From the NCBI GenBank assembly GCA_020635795.1, contig JACJZD010000007.1, positions 1 through 64,000 on the forward strand: a stretch of DNA of 64,000 nucleotides, in the 5' to 3' direction. How positions within the stretch are numbered: the first letter of the stretch is position 1; the number at the start of each line of letters is the position of its first letter. Under the pieces are notes generated by a model. The model saw nothing but the letters and a program-made list of their open reading frames with translations, was not told where the DNA came from and did not search any database. The position numbers and the translations under genes are program-made. Below, one piece after another: positions 54,251 through 62,186 of the stretch. This DNA is from Flavobacteriales bacterium (GTDB lineage Bacteria > Bacteroidota > Bacteroidia > Flavobacteriales_E > Vicingaceae).

Positions 54251-54322
54251 CGTTTGTGTCCCACAAACGAGCAAATTACTTACTTCAAGCCCTTTAAATT
54301 GTTGTTTGTGAGACACAAACAA
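54251..54322. terminator. Two related hairpins between convergent genes
   Basis: CGTTTGTG-TCC-CACAAACG (54251-54269) and TTGTTTGTG-AGA-CACAAACAA (54302-54322). The stems share GTTTGTG/CACAAAC, so they look like copies of one element. They sit between the broken plus-strand gene and the minus-strand birA stop and could serve as bidirectional terminators. Confidence 0.6.
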
Positions 54323-54337
54323 AAGCATCATCGAAAT

Positions 54338-55099
54338 TCAACTAATTAAACTAATCTCCTTCAAATCAAACTCTTTTATCTGTGAATTTATTTCTACTTG
54401 CAATTTACCAATAGCAGAAACACCTCTAATTATTCCTGTAACTCGCTCGTTATTTACCAAGTAATGTAAAGGTTTTTGGTAGCCCAACAGTACATTTAAA
54501 TAGTCTAGTTTTAATTGTGTGTTTTTCCCTGCTTTTAATTGCAAATAGCGGTATTCAATGTGTTTGAGCAAGTCGCTTAAAAGTTGTGATAAATCAAACT
54601 CTTTATCGTCAAACTCTTTATCGGTTAAAATGGCTAACGAAGTAGCATTTATGCTTGGCGAAAATTGTGTTTGGTTTACATTCAAACCAATACCCACGAT
54701 ACAATTGCCAATTTTATTGGCACTAAGCGTATTTTCAATTAAAATACCAGCTATTTTATTGCCATCCACATAAATATCGTTTGGCCATTTAATCGCTACT
54801 TGCTCAAAACCCATTTTTGCCAAAAAATCGTAAATACCCAACGAAACCACTTGGCTCAACACAAATTGTTCTTCAATCAACACATTAGGCTTAAGTAAAA
54901 CCGAAAAAGTTAGGTTTTTTCCGCTTTCGCTTTCCCAAGTGTTACCTCGTTGCCCTTTGCCTTGTAATTGATTTTTGGTAAGCACCACCAAGCCTTCAAA
55001 ACAGGTTGAGTTCACCAACATTTCTTGCAAAAAAACATTGGTAGATGTTGTTTCATCTAATTTAACTATTCTATTACCGAGTATTAAGGCATTTTCCAT
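54338..55099 (-). CDS. birA: Biotin--[acetyl-CoA-carboxylase] ligase (253 aa)
   Basis: Attaches biotin to biotin carboxyl-carrier protein via biotinyl-AMP. The catalytic biotin-binding loop is LQGKGQRGNTW (the GRGRxGR-like motif); also VAIKWPNDIYVDGNKIAGILIE and GIGLNVNQTQF, followed by the C-terminal SH3-like region. It lacks the N-terminal HTH of bifunctional BirA, so it should be an enzyme only. A -7 box TAGTTTTG (minus strand, 55106-55113) ends six bases before the ATG. Divergent from rsfS. Confidence 0.94.
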   Translation of the reverse strand: MENALILGNRIVKLDETTSTNVFLQEMLVNSTCFEGLVVLTKNQLQGKGQRGNTWESESGKNLTFSVLLKPNVLIEEQFVLSQVVSLGIYDFLAKMGFEQVAIKWPNDIYVDGNKIAGILIENTLSANKIGNCIVGIGLNVNQTQFSPSINATSLAILTDKEFDDKEFDLSQLLSDLLKHIEYRYLQLKAGKNTQLKLDYLNVLLGYQKPLHYLVNNERVTGIIRGVSAIGKLQVEINSQIKEFDLKEISLIS

Positions 55100-55105
55100 T
55101 GTTTA

Positions 55106-55132
55106 CAAAACTAATTAATAATTCCGCTTCAA
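55106..55132 (-). promoter_or_regulatory. Probable promoter of birA
   Basis: On the minus strand, TTG (about 55130-55132), 16-base spacer, TAGTTTTG (55106-55113), six bases before the ATG at 55099. Confidence 0.45.
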
Positions 55133-55141
55133 TACGCTATT

Positions 55142-55210
55142 CGTCATTCCGGGCTTGACCTAGAATCTATTTTTTGTAGCATTTAGATTCCTGCTTTCGC
55201 AAGAATGACG
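55142..55210. repeat. REP-like palindromes
   Basis: CGTCATTCCGGG-CTTGA-CCTAGAATC then AGATTCCTGCTTTCGC-AAGAATGACG. Family member with degenerate arms, between divergent birA and rsfS. Confidence 0.55.
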
Positions 55211-55327
55211 TTATTAATAAGTTTTTATCGCAAAATAAACGTCTCAATAATCTTTTAACTTTATAAACTTTTAACTTCTAAACTCAAGGATATTTCGTTA
55301 TTTTGCAGCTTAATAATTTAACAGTAA

Positions 55328-55705
55328 ATGGCGAAGAAGAAAAAAGAATTAAGTGAATCACAAATTTTAGTAGACGTTGTAATTAAAGGATTGCAAGATA
55401 AAAAAGCTGAAAACATTGTTACCATTGATTTAAGAAGTTTAGAAAATGCGGTTTGCGATTTTTTCGTAATCTGCTCAGGAACATCAAATACGCACGTTGG
55501 TGCATTATCAAAAGCTGCTGAGGAAGAAGCAAGAAAAACATTAGGCGAAAAGCCTTGGCATTCTGAAGGTTTCGGGAATGCTGAATGGGTCTTATTGGAT
55601 TATGTAAATACCGTTGTACATATTTTTCAGGAAGAAGCAAGAGAGTTTTATAATTTAGAAGGCTTATGGGCTGATGCAGTAATAACAGAAATAAAAGAGG
55701 CGTAA
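55328..55705 (+). CDS. rsfS: Ribosome silencing factor (125 aa)
   Basis: RsfS/Iojap family protein that binds uL14 of the 50S subunit and blocks subunit joining in starvation. Motifs: VVIKGLQDKKAENIVTIDL, CDFFVICSGTSNTHVGAL, EGFGNAEWVLLDYVNTVVHI, REFYNLEGLWADA. Normal length. Nine bases before ftsH and in the conserved Bacteroidota order rsfS-ftsH-DUF2007-cdsA-psd. Confidence 0.94.
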   Translation: MAKKKKELSESQILVDVVIKGLQDKKAENIVTIDLRSLENAVCDFFVICSGTSNTHVGALSKAAEEEARKTLGEKPWHSEGFGNAEWVLLDYVNTVVHIFQEEAREFYNLEGLWADAVITEIKEA

Positions 55706-55713
55706 TTTTTCAC

Positions 55714-57780
55714 ATGGAAAAGAAAGAAAATAAAACTAAAAAACCATTTCCTAAACCTAAACCAGGAGGAAATAACAACAGTAAAAAACCATTTAATTTT
55801 TATTGGATTTATGCCATTATTGGTATTGCTTTAATCTCATTAAACTTGTTTAACTGGCAAGGTGGTAGTTCTACTATTACTCCATCAGAATTTGAAAAAA
55901 TGGTGGTTAATGAGCAAGTAAAAGAGGTAATTGTAGTTAACCATAAAATTGCTAAAGTTTTTTTAACCCCCGAAGCATTAGAGCAAGCACCACACAAGGA
56001 TAAAATCAAAAAACCTGTAATGGGCGTTCAAAATCAAGGCCCACATTACACCTTCGAAATTGGTTCGGGCGATGTTTTTGATGCTGATTTAAAAACGTGG
56101 TCGAAAGACTACAATTTAAAATACAAATACACCACCGAAGAAGATTGGTTCGGAGGCTTATTAGGACTGATTTTACCCATCTTAATTTTTGTCGGAATTT
56201 GGTTTTTTATCATGAAACGAATGTCTGGTGGTGCTGGAGGAGGTGGTGCTGGTCAGATTTTTAATATTGGTAAATCGAAAGCCCAACTGTTTGATAAAGA
56301 ACGTAGCATTAATGTAACATTCGAAGATGTTGCAGGTTTAGAAGGAGCTAAAGAAGAAATTCAAGAAATTGTAGATTTCCTTAAAACACCCCAAAAATAT
56401 ACCGATTTAGGAGCAAAAATTCCAAGAGGAGCATTACTTGTTGGTCCTCCAGGAACTGGAAAAACTTTATTAGCAAGAGCTGTAGCTGGTGAGGCAAAAG
56501 TTCCTTTTTATTCGCTTTCAGGTTCTGATTTTGTTGAAATGTTTGTTGGTGTTGGAGCATCACGTGTTCGTGATTTGTTTAAACAAGCAAAAGACAAAGC
56601 TCCTTCTATCATTTTTATTGATGAGATTGATGCCATTGGTAGAGCAAGAGGAAAAGGCATGGCACAAGGCGCTAACGACGAAAGAGAAAACACCTTAAAT
56701 CAGTTGTTAACTGAAATGGATGGTTTTGGAACAAACACTGGAGTAATTGTGTTGGCTGCAACCAACCGAGCTGATGTATTGGATAGAGCGTTGGTTCGCC
56801 CTGGTCGTTTCGACAGACAAATACATGTTGATTTACCAGAAGTTCATGAGCGTCAGGAGATTTTTAAAGTACATTTAAAACCAATAAAAATTGACGATAC
56901 CGTTGATATCGAATTTTTATCTAAACAAACTCCAGGTTTTTCTGGTGCTGATATTGCCAACATTTGTAACGAGGCTGCTTTAATAGCTGCGCGTAAAAAC
57001 AAAAAGAAAGTTGGGCGTCAAGATTTCTTAGATGCTGTAGATAGAATTATTGGTGGTTTAGAAAAGAAAAACAAAATTATTTCTGACCACGACCGTAAAG
57101 CCATTGCTTTCCACGAAGCTGGTCATGCTGCAGTAAGCTGGTTGGTAAAATATGCTTCACCTTTGGTTAAAGTTACTATTATTCCAAGAGGGCGTTCATT
57201 AGGTGCTGCATGGTACTTGCCAGACGAAAGACAAATTACTACTACCGAACAATTGATTGACGAAATGTGTGCAGCCTTAGGTGGTAGAGCTGCCGAAGAA
57301 ATTATGTTTGGAAAGGTTTCTACGGGTGCATTAAGCGATTTAGAAAAAGTTACCAAACAAGCTTATGCAATGGTAAGTATTTATGGTTTAAGCGATAAGG
57401 TTGGAAACATCAGTTATTACGATTCTTCTGGTCAGAGTGATTATTCGTTCTCAAAACCTTACTCTGAAAAAACGGCTGAATTGATTGATGCTGAAGTAAA
57501 AAACTTGATTGAAACTTCATACATCAGAACCAAAAAAATATTAGAAGAAAACAAAGATAAACTGATTGCTTTGGCAGAAAAATTACTTGAAAAAGAAGTT
57601 ATTTTTAGAGACGATTTAGAGGAAATCTTTGGGAAAAGTATTTTTGAAGCAGAGCTGAAGGAAGAGAAAAAAATCTCAAAAAAGAATGTAGTTGCAGAAG
57701 TTGATGCAAAGGAAGAAGAAACATCTACAGCAACTAAAGCAGAAGCAGCAGAAGATAATACTAACGAAACTAAAGCTTAA
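55714..57780 (+). CDS. ftsH: ATP-dependent zinc metalloprotease FtsH (688 aa)
   Basis: Inner-membrane AAA+ protease. Two membrane segments (about residues 29-47 and 144-167) flank a periplasmic domain. AAA+ module with GPPGTGKTLLARAVAGEA (Walker A), IIFIDEIDAIGR (Walker B), the SRH region LDRALVRPGRFDRQIHVDLP. Zinc protease site HEAGHAAVSWLV (HEAGH) and third ligand Asp in ALSDLEKVTKQAYAM. The C-terminal tail is acidic and Ala/Glu/Lys-rich, as in many Bacteroidota. Its last base is the first of the ATG of the DUF2007 gene. Confidence 0.97.
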   Translation: MEKKENKTKKPFPKPKPGGNNNSKKPFNFYWIYAIIGIALISLNLFNWQGGSSTITPSEFEKMVVNEQVKEVIVVNHKIAKVFLTPEALEQAPHKDKIKKPVMGVQNQGPHYTFEIGSGDVFDADLKTWSKDYNLKYKYTTEEDWFGGLLGLILPILIFVGIWFFIMKRMSGGAGGGGAGQIFNIGKSKAQLFDKERSINVTFEDVAGLEGAKEEIQEIVDFLKTPQKYTDLGAKIPRGALLVGPPGTGKTLLARAVAGEAKVPFYSLSGSDFVEMFVGVGASRVRDLFKQAKDKAPSIIFIDEIDAIGRARGKGMAQGANDERENTLNQLLTEMDGFGTNTGVIVLAATNRADVLDRALVRPGRFDRQIHVDLPEVHERQEIFKVHLKPIKIDDTVDIEFLSKQTPGFSGADIANICNEAALIAARKNKKKVGRQDFLDAVDRIIGGLEKKNKIISDHDRKAIAFHEAGHAAVSWLVKYASPLVKVTIIPRGRSLGAAWYLPDERQITTTEQLIDEMCAALGGRAAEEIMFGKVSTGALSDLEKVTKQAYAMVSIYGLSDKVGNISYYDSSGQSDYSFSKPYSEKTAELIDAEVKNLIETSYIRTKKILEENKDKLIALAEKLLEKEVIFRDDLEEIFGKSIFEAELKEEKKISKKNVVAEVDAKEEETSTATKAEAAEDNTNETKA

Positions 57781-57992
57781 TGGCTGAAGGCTGGATTGTT
57801 ATATATAGAGATAATGATTCAAACAAAGCTGAAATAATAAAATCATTGCTCGAAGACAACGACATTAACGCTGTAATTGTAAATAAAATGGATTCCATGC
57901 ACCTGCATTTAAGCAATGCCGAAGTTGAAGTTCATGTTCCACAAAGTGATGTTATTCAAGCAAAATACATTTTATCTAAAACCGATTTGTAA
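57780..57992 (+). CDS. DUF2007 small protein, putative signal-transducing protein (70 aa)
   Basis: WIVIYRDNDSNKAEIIKSLL then EDNDINAVIVNKMDS and VEVHVPQSDVIQAKYILS match the DUF2007 pattern, a small alpha/beta fold related to the ACT-like/GlnB type. Function unknown, though named putative signal transducing protein in the literature. The ATG shares its A with the ftsH TAA (TAATG), and its stop abuts the cdsA ATG, so it is tightly coupled to ftsH and cdsA in the operon. Confidence 0.9.
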   Translation: MAEGWIVIYRDNDSNKAEIIKSLLEDNDINAVIVNKMDSMHLHLSNAEVEVHVPQSDVIQAKYILSKTDL

Positions 57993-58814
57993 ATGTTAAC
58001 AAGAGCAATAACAGGTTTATTTTTTGTATTGGCTTTACTCATAGCCTTCTACTTTGGTTATTTAAGCACTTTTTTTTTGTTTTTGGTTATTACCACGCTT
58101 GGTGTTGAAGAATTTTACACCATCGTTTCTAAAAACAAGGAATATAGCCCACAAAAGTTCTTTGGTTTACTAACTGGCATCTCCACATTTGTCATGTTAT
58201 CTCTTATCATTCAAGATAATACGAGTATGAAGTATATCGGCATACCACTATTCCTAATTTTCTTCACCTTTATTATTGAACTTTACCGCAAACAGAAAAA
58301 CCCTTTTATTAATGTGGCATATACCATTATGCCCATTTTTTATGTGGTATTGCCTTTTATACTACTTTATCATTTAGGCTATTACAACAACCATCAGTTT
58401 ACCAACGAATTTAGTTACCCAATTATTTGGGGTTACTTTTTTATTCTTTGGTCAAACGATACAGGCGCTTATTTATCAGGTCGATTTTTTGGAAAACACA
58501 AATTGTTTGAGCGTATTTCGCCTAAAAAAACATGGGAAGGCAGTATTGGTGGAGCGGTATTAAGCGTTGTAGTAGCTTATGTTTGTTCGATGTATTTCGA
58601 ACAGTTAAGCGTTACCGATTGGATTGTTGTTGCATTAATTACAGTGGTTTTTGGTAGCTTGGGCGATTTGGTTGAGTCCATGTTAAAACGAAGCTTAAAC
58701 ATTAAAGATTCTGGTAATATTTTACCCGGACATGGTGGCATCCTTGACCGATTCGATGGGTTATTTATCTCCATTCCATTTGTTTATGCTTATTTGATAC
58801 TCAGTCTTCAGTAG
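57993..58814 (+). CDS. cdsA: Phosphatidate cytidylyltransferase (273 aa)
   Basis: Makes CDP-diacylglycerol from phosphatidate and CTP for phospholipid synthesis. About eight membrane helices. Signature at the C-terminus: FGSLGDLVESMLKRSLNIKD followed by SGNILPGHGGILDRFDGLFI. An earlier SPKKTWEGSIGGAV is also characteristic. Length standard. Follows DUF2007 directly and precedes psd, which uses the downstream CDP-DAG product. Confidence 0.95.
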   Translation: MLTRAITGLFFVLALLIAFYFGYLSTFFLFLVITTLGVEEFYTIVSKNKEYSPQKFFGLLTGISTFVMLSLIIQDNTSMKYIGIPLFLIFFTFIIELYRKQKNPFINVAYTIMPIFYVVLPFILLYHLGYYNNHQFTNEFSYPIIWGYFFILWSNDTGAYLSGRFFGKHKLFERISPKKTWEGSIGGAVLSVVVAYVCSMYFEQLSVTDWIVVALITVVFGSLGDLVESMLKRSLNIKDSGNILPGHGGILDRFDGLFISIPFVYAYLILSLQ

Positions 58815-58881
58815 TCAGTTCTCAGTCTACAAAAAACTAGACACTAAAAACCAAAAACTAGCAACTAGTAACTAAATTCAC

Positions 58882-58889
58882 TATTTTTG
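58882..58889 (+). promoter_or_regulatory. -7 box before psd
   Basis: TATTTTTG at 58882-58889 (TAnnTTTG), 24 bases before ATG 58914; psd may have its own promoter. No clear -33 element because the region is low-complexity. Confidence 0.4.
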
Positions 58890-58913
58890 CCGCTATATTT
58901 TTTTAAATAACTT

Positions 58914-59570
58914 ATGAAATTTCACAAAGAAGGTTACCCATCGTTACTCATTGTTATTGCTTTTGCTATTGTTTTAAACGGATTAATCTATTTATTTTTA
59001 AACGATTACCAAGTAATTAAAATTATTGGATACGTTATTTCGGGATTTTTATTGGTGGTGATTCTACAATTTTTTAGAAGCCCAAGCAGAGATTTTAAAG
59101 CCATTGAAGGTGCTGTTATTTCTCCTGCCGATGGTAAAGTGGTGGTAATTGAAGAAGTAGAAGAAACTGAATACTTTAAAGACAAACGTTTGCAAGTATC
59201 AGTGTTTATGTCGCCAGTAAATGTGCACATTAACCGCTACCCTATTGCTGGAATTGTAAAATACTTTAAATACCACCCAGGTTTATACTTGGTAGCTTGG
59301 CATCCAAAATCATCGACCGAAAACGAACGTACTACCATTGTGGTTGAAAACAGTAAAGGACAAAGTGTATTGTTTAGACAAGTTGCTGGAGCTTTGGCAA
59401 AACGTATTGTTTTTTTCCATAAAGAAGGACAAGTGGCTAACCAAACCGACGAATGTGGTTTTATTAAATTTGGCTCGAGAGTAGATTTGTACCTACCCAT
59501 TGGCACCAAACTTAACGTTAGCCTTAACGAAAAAGTAAAAGGTGGAATTACCAAATTGGCAGAACTGTAA
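58914..59570 (+). CDS. psd: Phosphatidylserine decarboxylase (218 aa)
   Basis: Makes phosphatidylethanolamine from phosphatidylserine. Short bacterial/archaeal-type Psd. Two membrane segments at the N-terminus (SLLIVIAFAIVLNGLIYLFL, VISGFLLVVILQFF), AVISPADGKVVVIEEV, SVFMSPVNVHINRYPIAG (catalytic region), RIVFFHKEGQ and the self-cleavage site FGSRVDLYLP (GS to the pyruvoyl group). Length fits the short form. Last gene of the rsfS-ftsH-DUF2007-cdsA-psd run. Confidence 0.94.
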   Translation: MKFHKEGYPSLLIVIAFAIVLNGLIYLFLNDYQVIKIIGYVISGFLLVVILQFFRSPSRDFKAIEGAVISPADGKVVVIEEVEETEYFKDKRLQVSVFMSPVNVHINRYPIAGIVKYFKYHPGLYLVAWHPKSSTENERTTIVVENSKGQSVLFRQVAGALAKRIVFFHKEGQVANQTDECGFIKFGSRVDLYLPIGTKLNVSLNEKVKGGITKLAEL

Positions 59571-59682
59571 TTGTTTAGAACAATTCTAAATTGTTTAATA
59601 AACTGTTAAATTCTGTTAACTAAGGATTTTGCATAATTTAAAATCATAATTTTACGTTATTAAAAAATTAAACTCTATTGAT

Positions 59683-59964
59683 ATGAAAAAATTAATGTTA
59701 GCTGTTGCATTTATTAGCTTTGTTGGTTTAACTTACGCTAACCCTTGCGAAGACGGTAAAAAATGTGATAAAAAAGAGTGTACTCACAAAAAAGGAGACG
59801 CTAAAAAAGAATGTTCTTCAAAAGATGCTAAAAAAGCGTGTTGCTCAAAAGACAAAGCTAGTGCTGATGCAAAAGCTTCTTGCCATTCTAAAGACAAAAC
59901 TGCTGCATCAGGAAAATCTTGTTGTGCTAGCAAAGCAAAAACTGAAGAGAAAAAAGCAGAGTAA
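59683..59964 (+). CDS. Small secreted Cys/Lys-rich protein (93 aa)
   Basis: Signal peptide at residues 1-19 (MKKLMLAVAFISFVGLTYA). The mature 74 residues hold 9 cysteines and about 24 lysines in a low-complexity arrangement: NPCEDGKKCDKKECTHKKG, KKECSSKDAKKACCSKDKA, KASCHSKDK and GKSCCASK. No known fold. The Cys spacing (CC, CxnC) suggests metal or redox binding, as in metallothionein-like or copper-handling peptides, but nothing proves that. The gene stands alone, with a strong terminator at 59986. Confidence 0.7.
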   Translation: MKKLMLAVAFISFVGLTYANPCEDGKKCDKKECTHKKGDAKKECSSKDAKKACCSKDKASADAKASCHSKDKTAASGKSCCASKAKTEEKKAE

Positions 59965-59985
59965 TTTTATTTGCTTTTACACAAT

Positions 59986-60023
59986 AAAAAAAGAGTCCCG
60001 CAATATTGCGGGACTCTTTTTTT
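59986..60023 (+). terminator. Strong rho-independent terminator
   Basis: GAGTCCCGCAAT followed immediately by its perfect complement ATTGCGGGACTC (59993-60016), preceded by an A-run and followed by a T-run. This symmetric A...stem...T form can act in both directions. Confidence 0.95.
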
Positions 60024-60036
60024 ATTTATTATATTT

Positions 60037-60088
60037 GGTAAACGGATAGTGCGGATAAGTACACTGGTGTACTTATTCGGATGTTAGC
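60037..60088 (+). repeat. attC-like hairpin (site F)
   Basis: CGGATAAGTACAC (60052-60064), a two-base gap, GTGTACTTATTCG (60067-60079), then GATGTTAGC. The arms pair over 13 bp with one mismatch. The right core is GTTAGC, but the left core is weak (GGTAAAC at 60037-60043). It opens the cassette that follows. Confidence 0.5.
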
Positions 60089-60105
60089 AAAAATAAATAA
60101 TAGAA

Positions 60106-60837
60106 ATGTTCACATACTACACTCAAGATCACAAAATATTAAGTGACACAATTTCATATTACCTTTTCTCTGATGACACCTCAATTCGTGAGCTATGTAG
60201 TATTTTAGAAGGATTTTTAAAACATGTAGAACATATCGTTGAGCATAATGTAGATATATTAATACCAATCTGCAAAAAATCCATAGCTGAATTAAAAACT
60301 TTTGAAGCCAATACAACAAGAGGTTCTGATGCGGCAGCATTAGCTTCTCAATGCATCATACATGCAGATAGATTTATGGAGTTCATGGAGACAAAAGTGG
60401 ATAATAAAAAAGAAATTCAGACAAATGATAATAATTCGATAAATATGAAACCTACATTTATCCCACTGGAAATCAATTTTGAAATTGAACAAGTGAAATC
60501 AGGCTCGACATATGCGGCAACAAATATTGGTGTAATTCTTAACCCAGATGATAATCAGTACTATTTAAATTTCGACATTGACGATTTAGGAATGAGAGAC
60601 ATCAATTTACCGTTGTCCTACTTGAAAAACCAAGAGGAATCATTTAGGAATAATTCCACACAACCACATTTTTTTAACCAAAAGAAATATTCCTCACTTT
60701 TTCATAAACTATCAGATAATTCGGCTGCCTATTTTCAAGCATTTGGAGAACAACTGAATATGTATGATGCATTTTCAGTTAGTTTGTTTGCTCATGAACA
60801 ATTAGAAGGAGCAACAAAAAATCTAAGTGGAATATGA
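60106..60837 (+). CDS. Unknown cassette protein (243 aa)
   Basis: No signal peptide. The N-terminal half is helical (SIRELCSILEGFLKHVEHIV, DAAALASQCIIHADRFMEFM); the C-terminal half is more beta-like (PTFIPLEINFEIEQVKSG, YYLNFDIDDLGMRDINLPL). I recognise no family. It sits between attC-like sites F and G, and its stop overlaps the ATG of the next, frameshifted gene (ATGA at 60834), so the two form a coupled two-gene unit. The companion resembles a uracil-DNA-glycosylase-like protein. Together they could be a small defence or DNA-repair-type module, but that is guesswork. Confidence 0.7.
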   Translation: MFTYYTQDHKILSDTISYYLFSDDTSIRELCSILEGFLKHVEHIVEHNVDILIPICKKSIAELKTFEANTTRGSDAAALASQCIIHADRFMEFMETKVDNKKEIQTNDNNSINMKPTFIPLEINFEIEQVKSGSTYAATNIGVILNPDDNQYYLNFDIDDLGMRDINLPLSYLKNQEESFRNNSTQPHFFNQKKYSSLFHKLSDNSAAYFQAFGEQLNMYDAFSVSLFAHEQLEGATKNLSGI

Positions 60838-61429
60838 TTACGGATTACTCTGAATATAAAATTGATGATATTGTAGCTGATTTTAGTGATAGGATTTACA
60901 TTCTTGAATCTCCTCATACGACTGAAATAAAATTAAAAATCCGGCATGCGGTGAAACTGGTTTGGTTATGTCGAAAGAGTTATTTAATATTTCAACTCCA
61001 ATTGGAATTGCTATTCAAAATAAAGAAATTGATAAGACCGGAATATTAAATGCCGTCCAATTTCCACTTGACGAAAGAGTTTATGAGTCAGTTCCCAAAT
61101 CACTTCTAGAGTACATGAATATTAAAAAACTCAAATATTCAAGTAATCACTTCTTGAATGATATTAAGAAAAAGATTAGTGGAATTGATGAATTAAATAC
61201 AGTAGCAAATCTCCGAGAAAGAATCGAAAAGGTCACAAAAGAAAATGAAATCAAAGAAATAATAGTTTGTGGATTTATTAGCCAGGCCTACATGGAATTG
61301 GCTTTTTCTGAAATTAAGAATATTAGATTTAAAACATGGACTCCATTAAATGTGAATGGAGCAATTATCAATATCAGGTACACTCACCATCCATCACCTA
61401 AACGTAATGGGGCAAATTGGTCAATATAA
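60834..61429 (+). pseudogene. UDG-superfamily-like gene with one -1 frameshift
   Basis: The first frame starts at ATG 60834 (MITDYSEYKIDDIVADFSDR, IYILESPHTTEIKLK). At the A-run 60935-60939 the sense sequence continues in the -1 frame as NPACGETGLVMSKELFNISTP, to ...IRYTHHPSPKRNGANWSI ending at 61429. The joined protein has a motif order like uracil-DNA-glycosylase folds: ESPH ... PACGETG near the N-terminus and THHPSP near the end. One base extra or missing in the five-A run explains it: a true mutation, a sequencing error or programmed slippage. Without the shift no full protein is made. UDG relationship is tentative. Confidence 0.65.
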
Positions 61430-61441
61430 AAATGAACTTTT

Positions 61442-61494
61442 GCTAACAATGTATAAACGGCATTAAAACGACCGCTTATACGGAACGTTAAAGC
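61442..61494 (+). repeat. Short attC-like hairpin (site G)
   Basis: GCTAACAATGTATAAACGG (61442-61460), a CATTAAAA-containing loop, then ACCGCTTATACGGAACGTTA and AAGC. Cores are TAACA and CGTTAA. Its right end contains the stop codon of the minus-strand yjjG gene (61488-61490). Confidence 0.65.
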
Positions 61495-62180
61495 AATTCC
61501 TTCAACTCACTCAAACAATGTATCTCGTGGTGGGCTTGGTGCTGATGGGCAACCTTGTTAAAATTAAAATAAACACTGTCCATTTTTACTCGTTGTGCAC
61601 CATAAATATCGGCGTAATAGTCATCGCCAATCATAATAGAGTTGGTAGCTTTTGCACCAGCATTTTTCAGGGCTTTTTTAAAAATTAAAGGGTGTGGTTT
61701 TTTTACTCCAACTGTTTCCGAGAAAATAAGCTGGTCGAAAAAATGCCCAATTTTAGATTCGCGTAATTTAATGTGTTGTACTTCTTCAAAACCGTTGGTA
61801 ATAATGTGCAACTTGTACTTGTTGTTTAAATAATTTAGCACCTCCAAAGTGTGAGGCAACAAAATGGTTTGCATGGGCGATTGGTTCACATAAAAATGCC
61901 CCATTTCATTAGCCATGTGGGCATTTTCAACTTTAAAATGTTTTAGTGTAAGGTTAAAACGTTCGCCACGTAATTCGTCTTTGGTAATTTTGTTTTTACG
62001 GTAACGTTCCCACAACAACTCATTAATCTTATAGTATTCGGTTAAAAAATCATCTTCAAATTCGATGTGCTGTTGCAAACCAAAATCGTTAAAAATATCG
62101 AGCAACACCTTTTTGGAGTTTTCTTCAAAATGCCACAAGGTTCGATCTAAATCGAAAAATATGTGTTCGTAGGTTTTAAT
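61488..62180 (-). CDS. YjjG-type HAD nucleotidase without a canonical start (about 230 aa)
   Basis: HAD phosphatase: motif I HIFFDLDRTLW (nucleophile Asp), motif II HIITNGF (Thr), motif III lysine in ETVGVKKPHP, motif IV SIMIGDDYYADI. It matches the YjjG non-canonical pyrimidine nucleotidase pattern. Between the upstream in-frame stop (TGA, 62232-62234) and residue 16 there is no ATG, GTG or TTG. The first TTG (62138) lies after motif I, so using it would delete the catalytic Asp. An AUU at 62180 (IKTYEHIFFDLD) is the only sensible start. Either AUU is used or the start codon has been lost. The stop overlaps attC-like site G. Confidence 0.75.
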   Translation of the reverse strand: MKTYEHIFFDLDRTLWHFEENSKKVLLDIFNDFGLQQHIEFEDDFLTEYYKINELLWERYRKNKITKDELRGERFNLTLKHFKVENAHMANEMGHFYVNQSPMQTILLPHTLEVLNYLNNKYKLHIITNGFEEVQHIKLRESKIGHFFDQLIFSETVGVKKPHPLIFKKALKNAGAKATNSIMIGDDYYADIYGAQRVKMDSVYFNFNKVAHQHQAHHEIHCLSELKELL

Positions 62181-62186
62181 GGTTGA

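Noticed and set aside
60834..61049. A separate 71-residue gene
   Set aside because: It is the first part of a gene continued in the -1 frame; its last 38 codons after the A-run have no sensible protein character.
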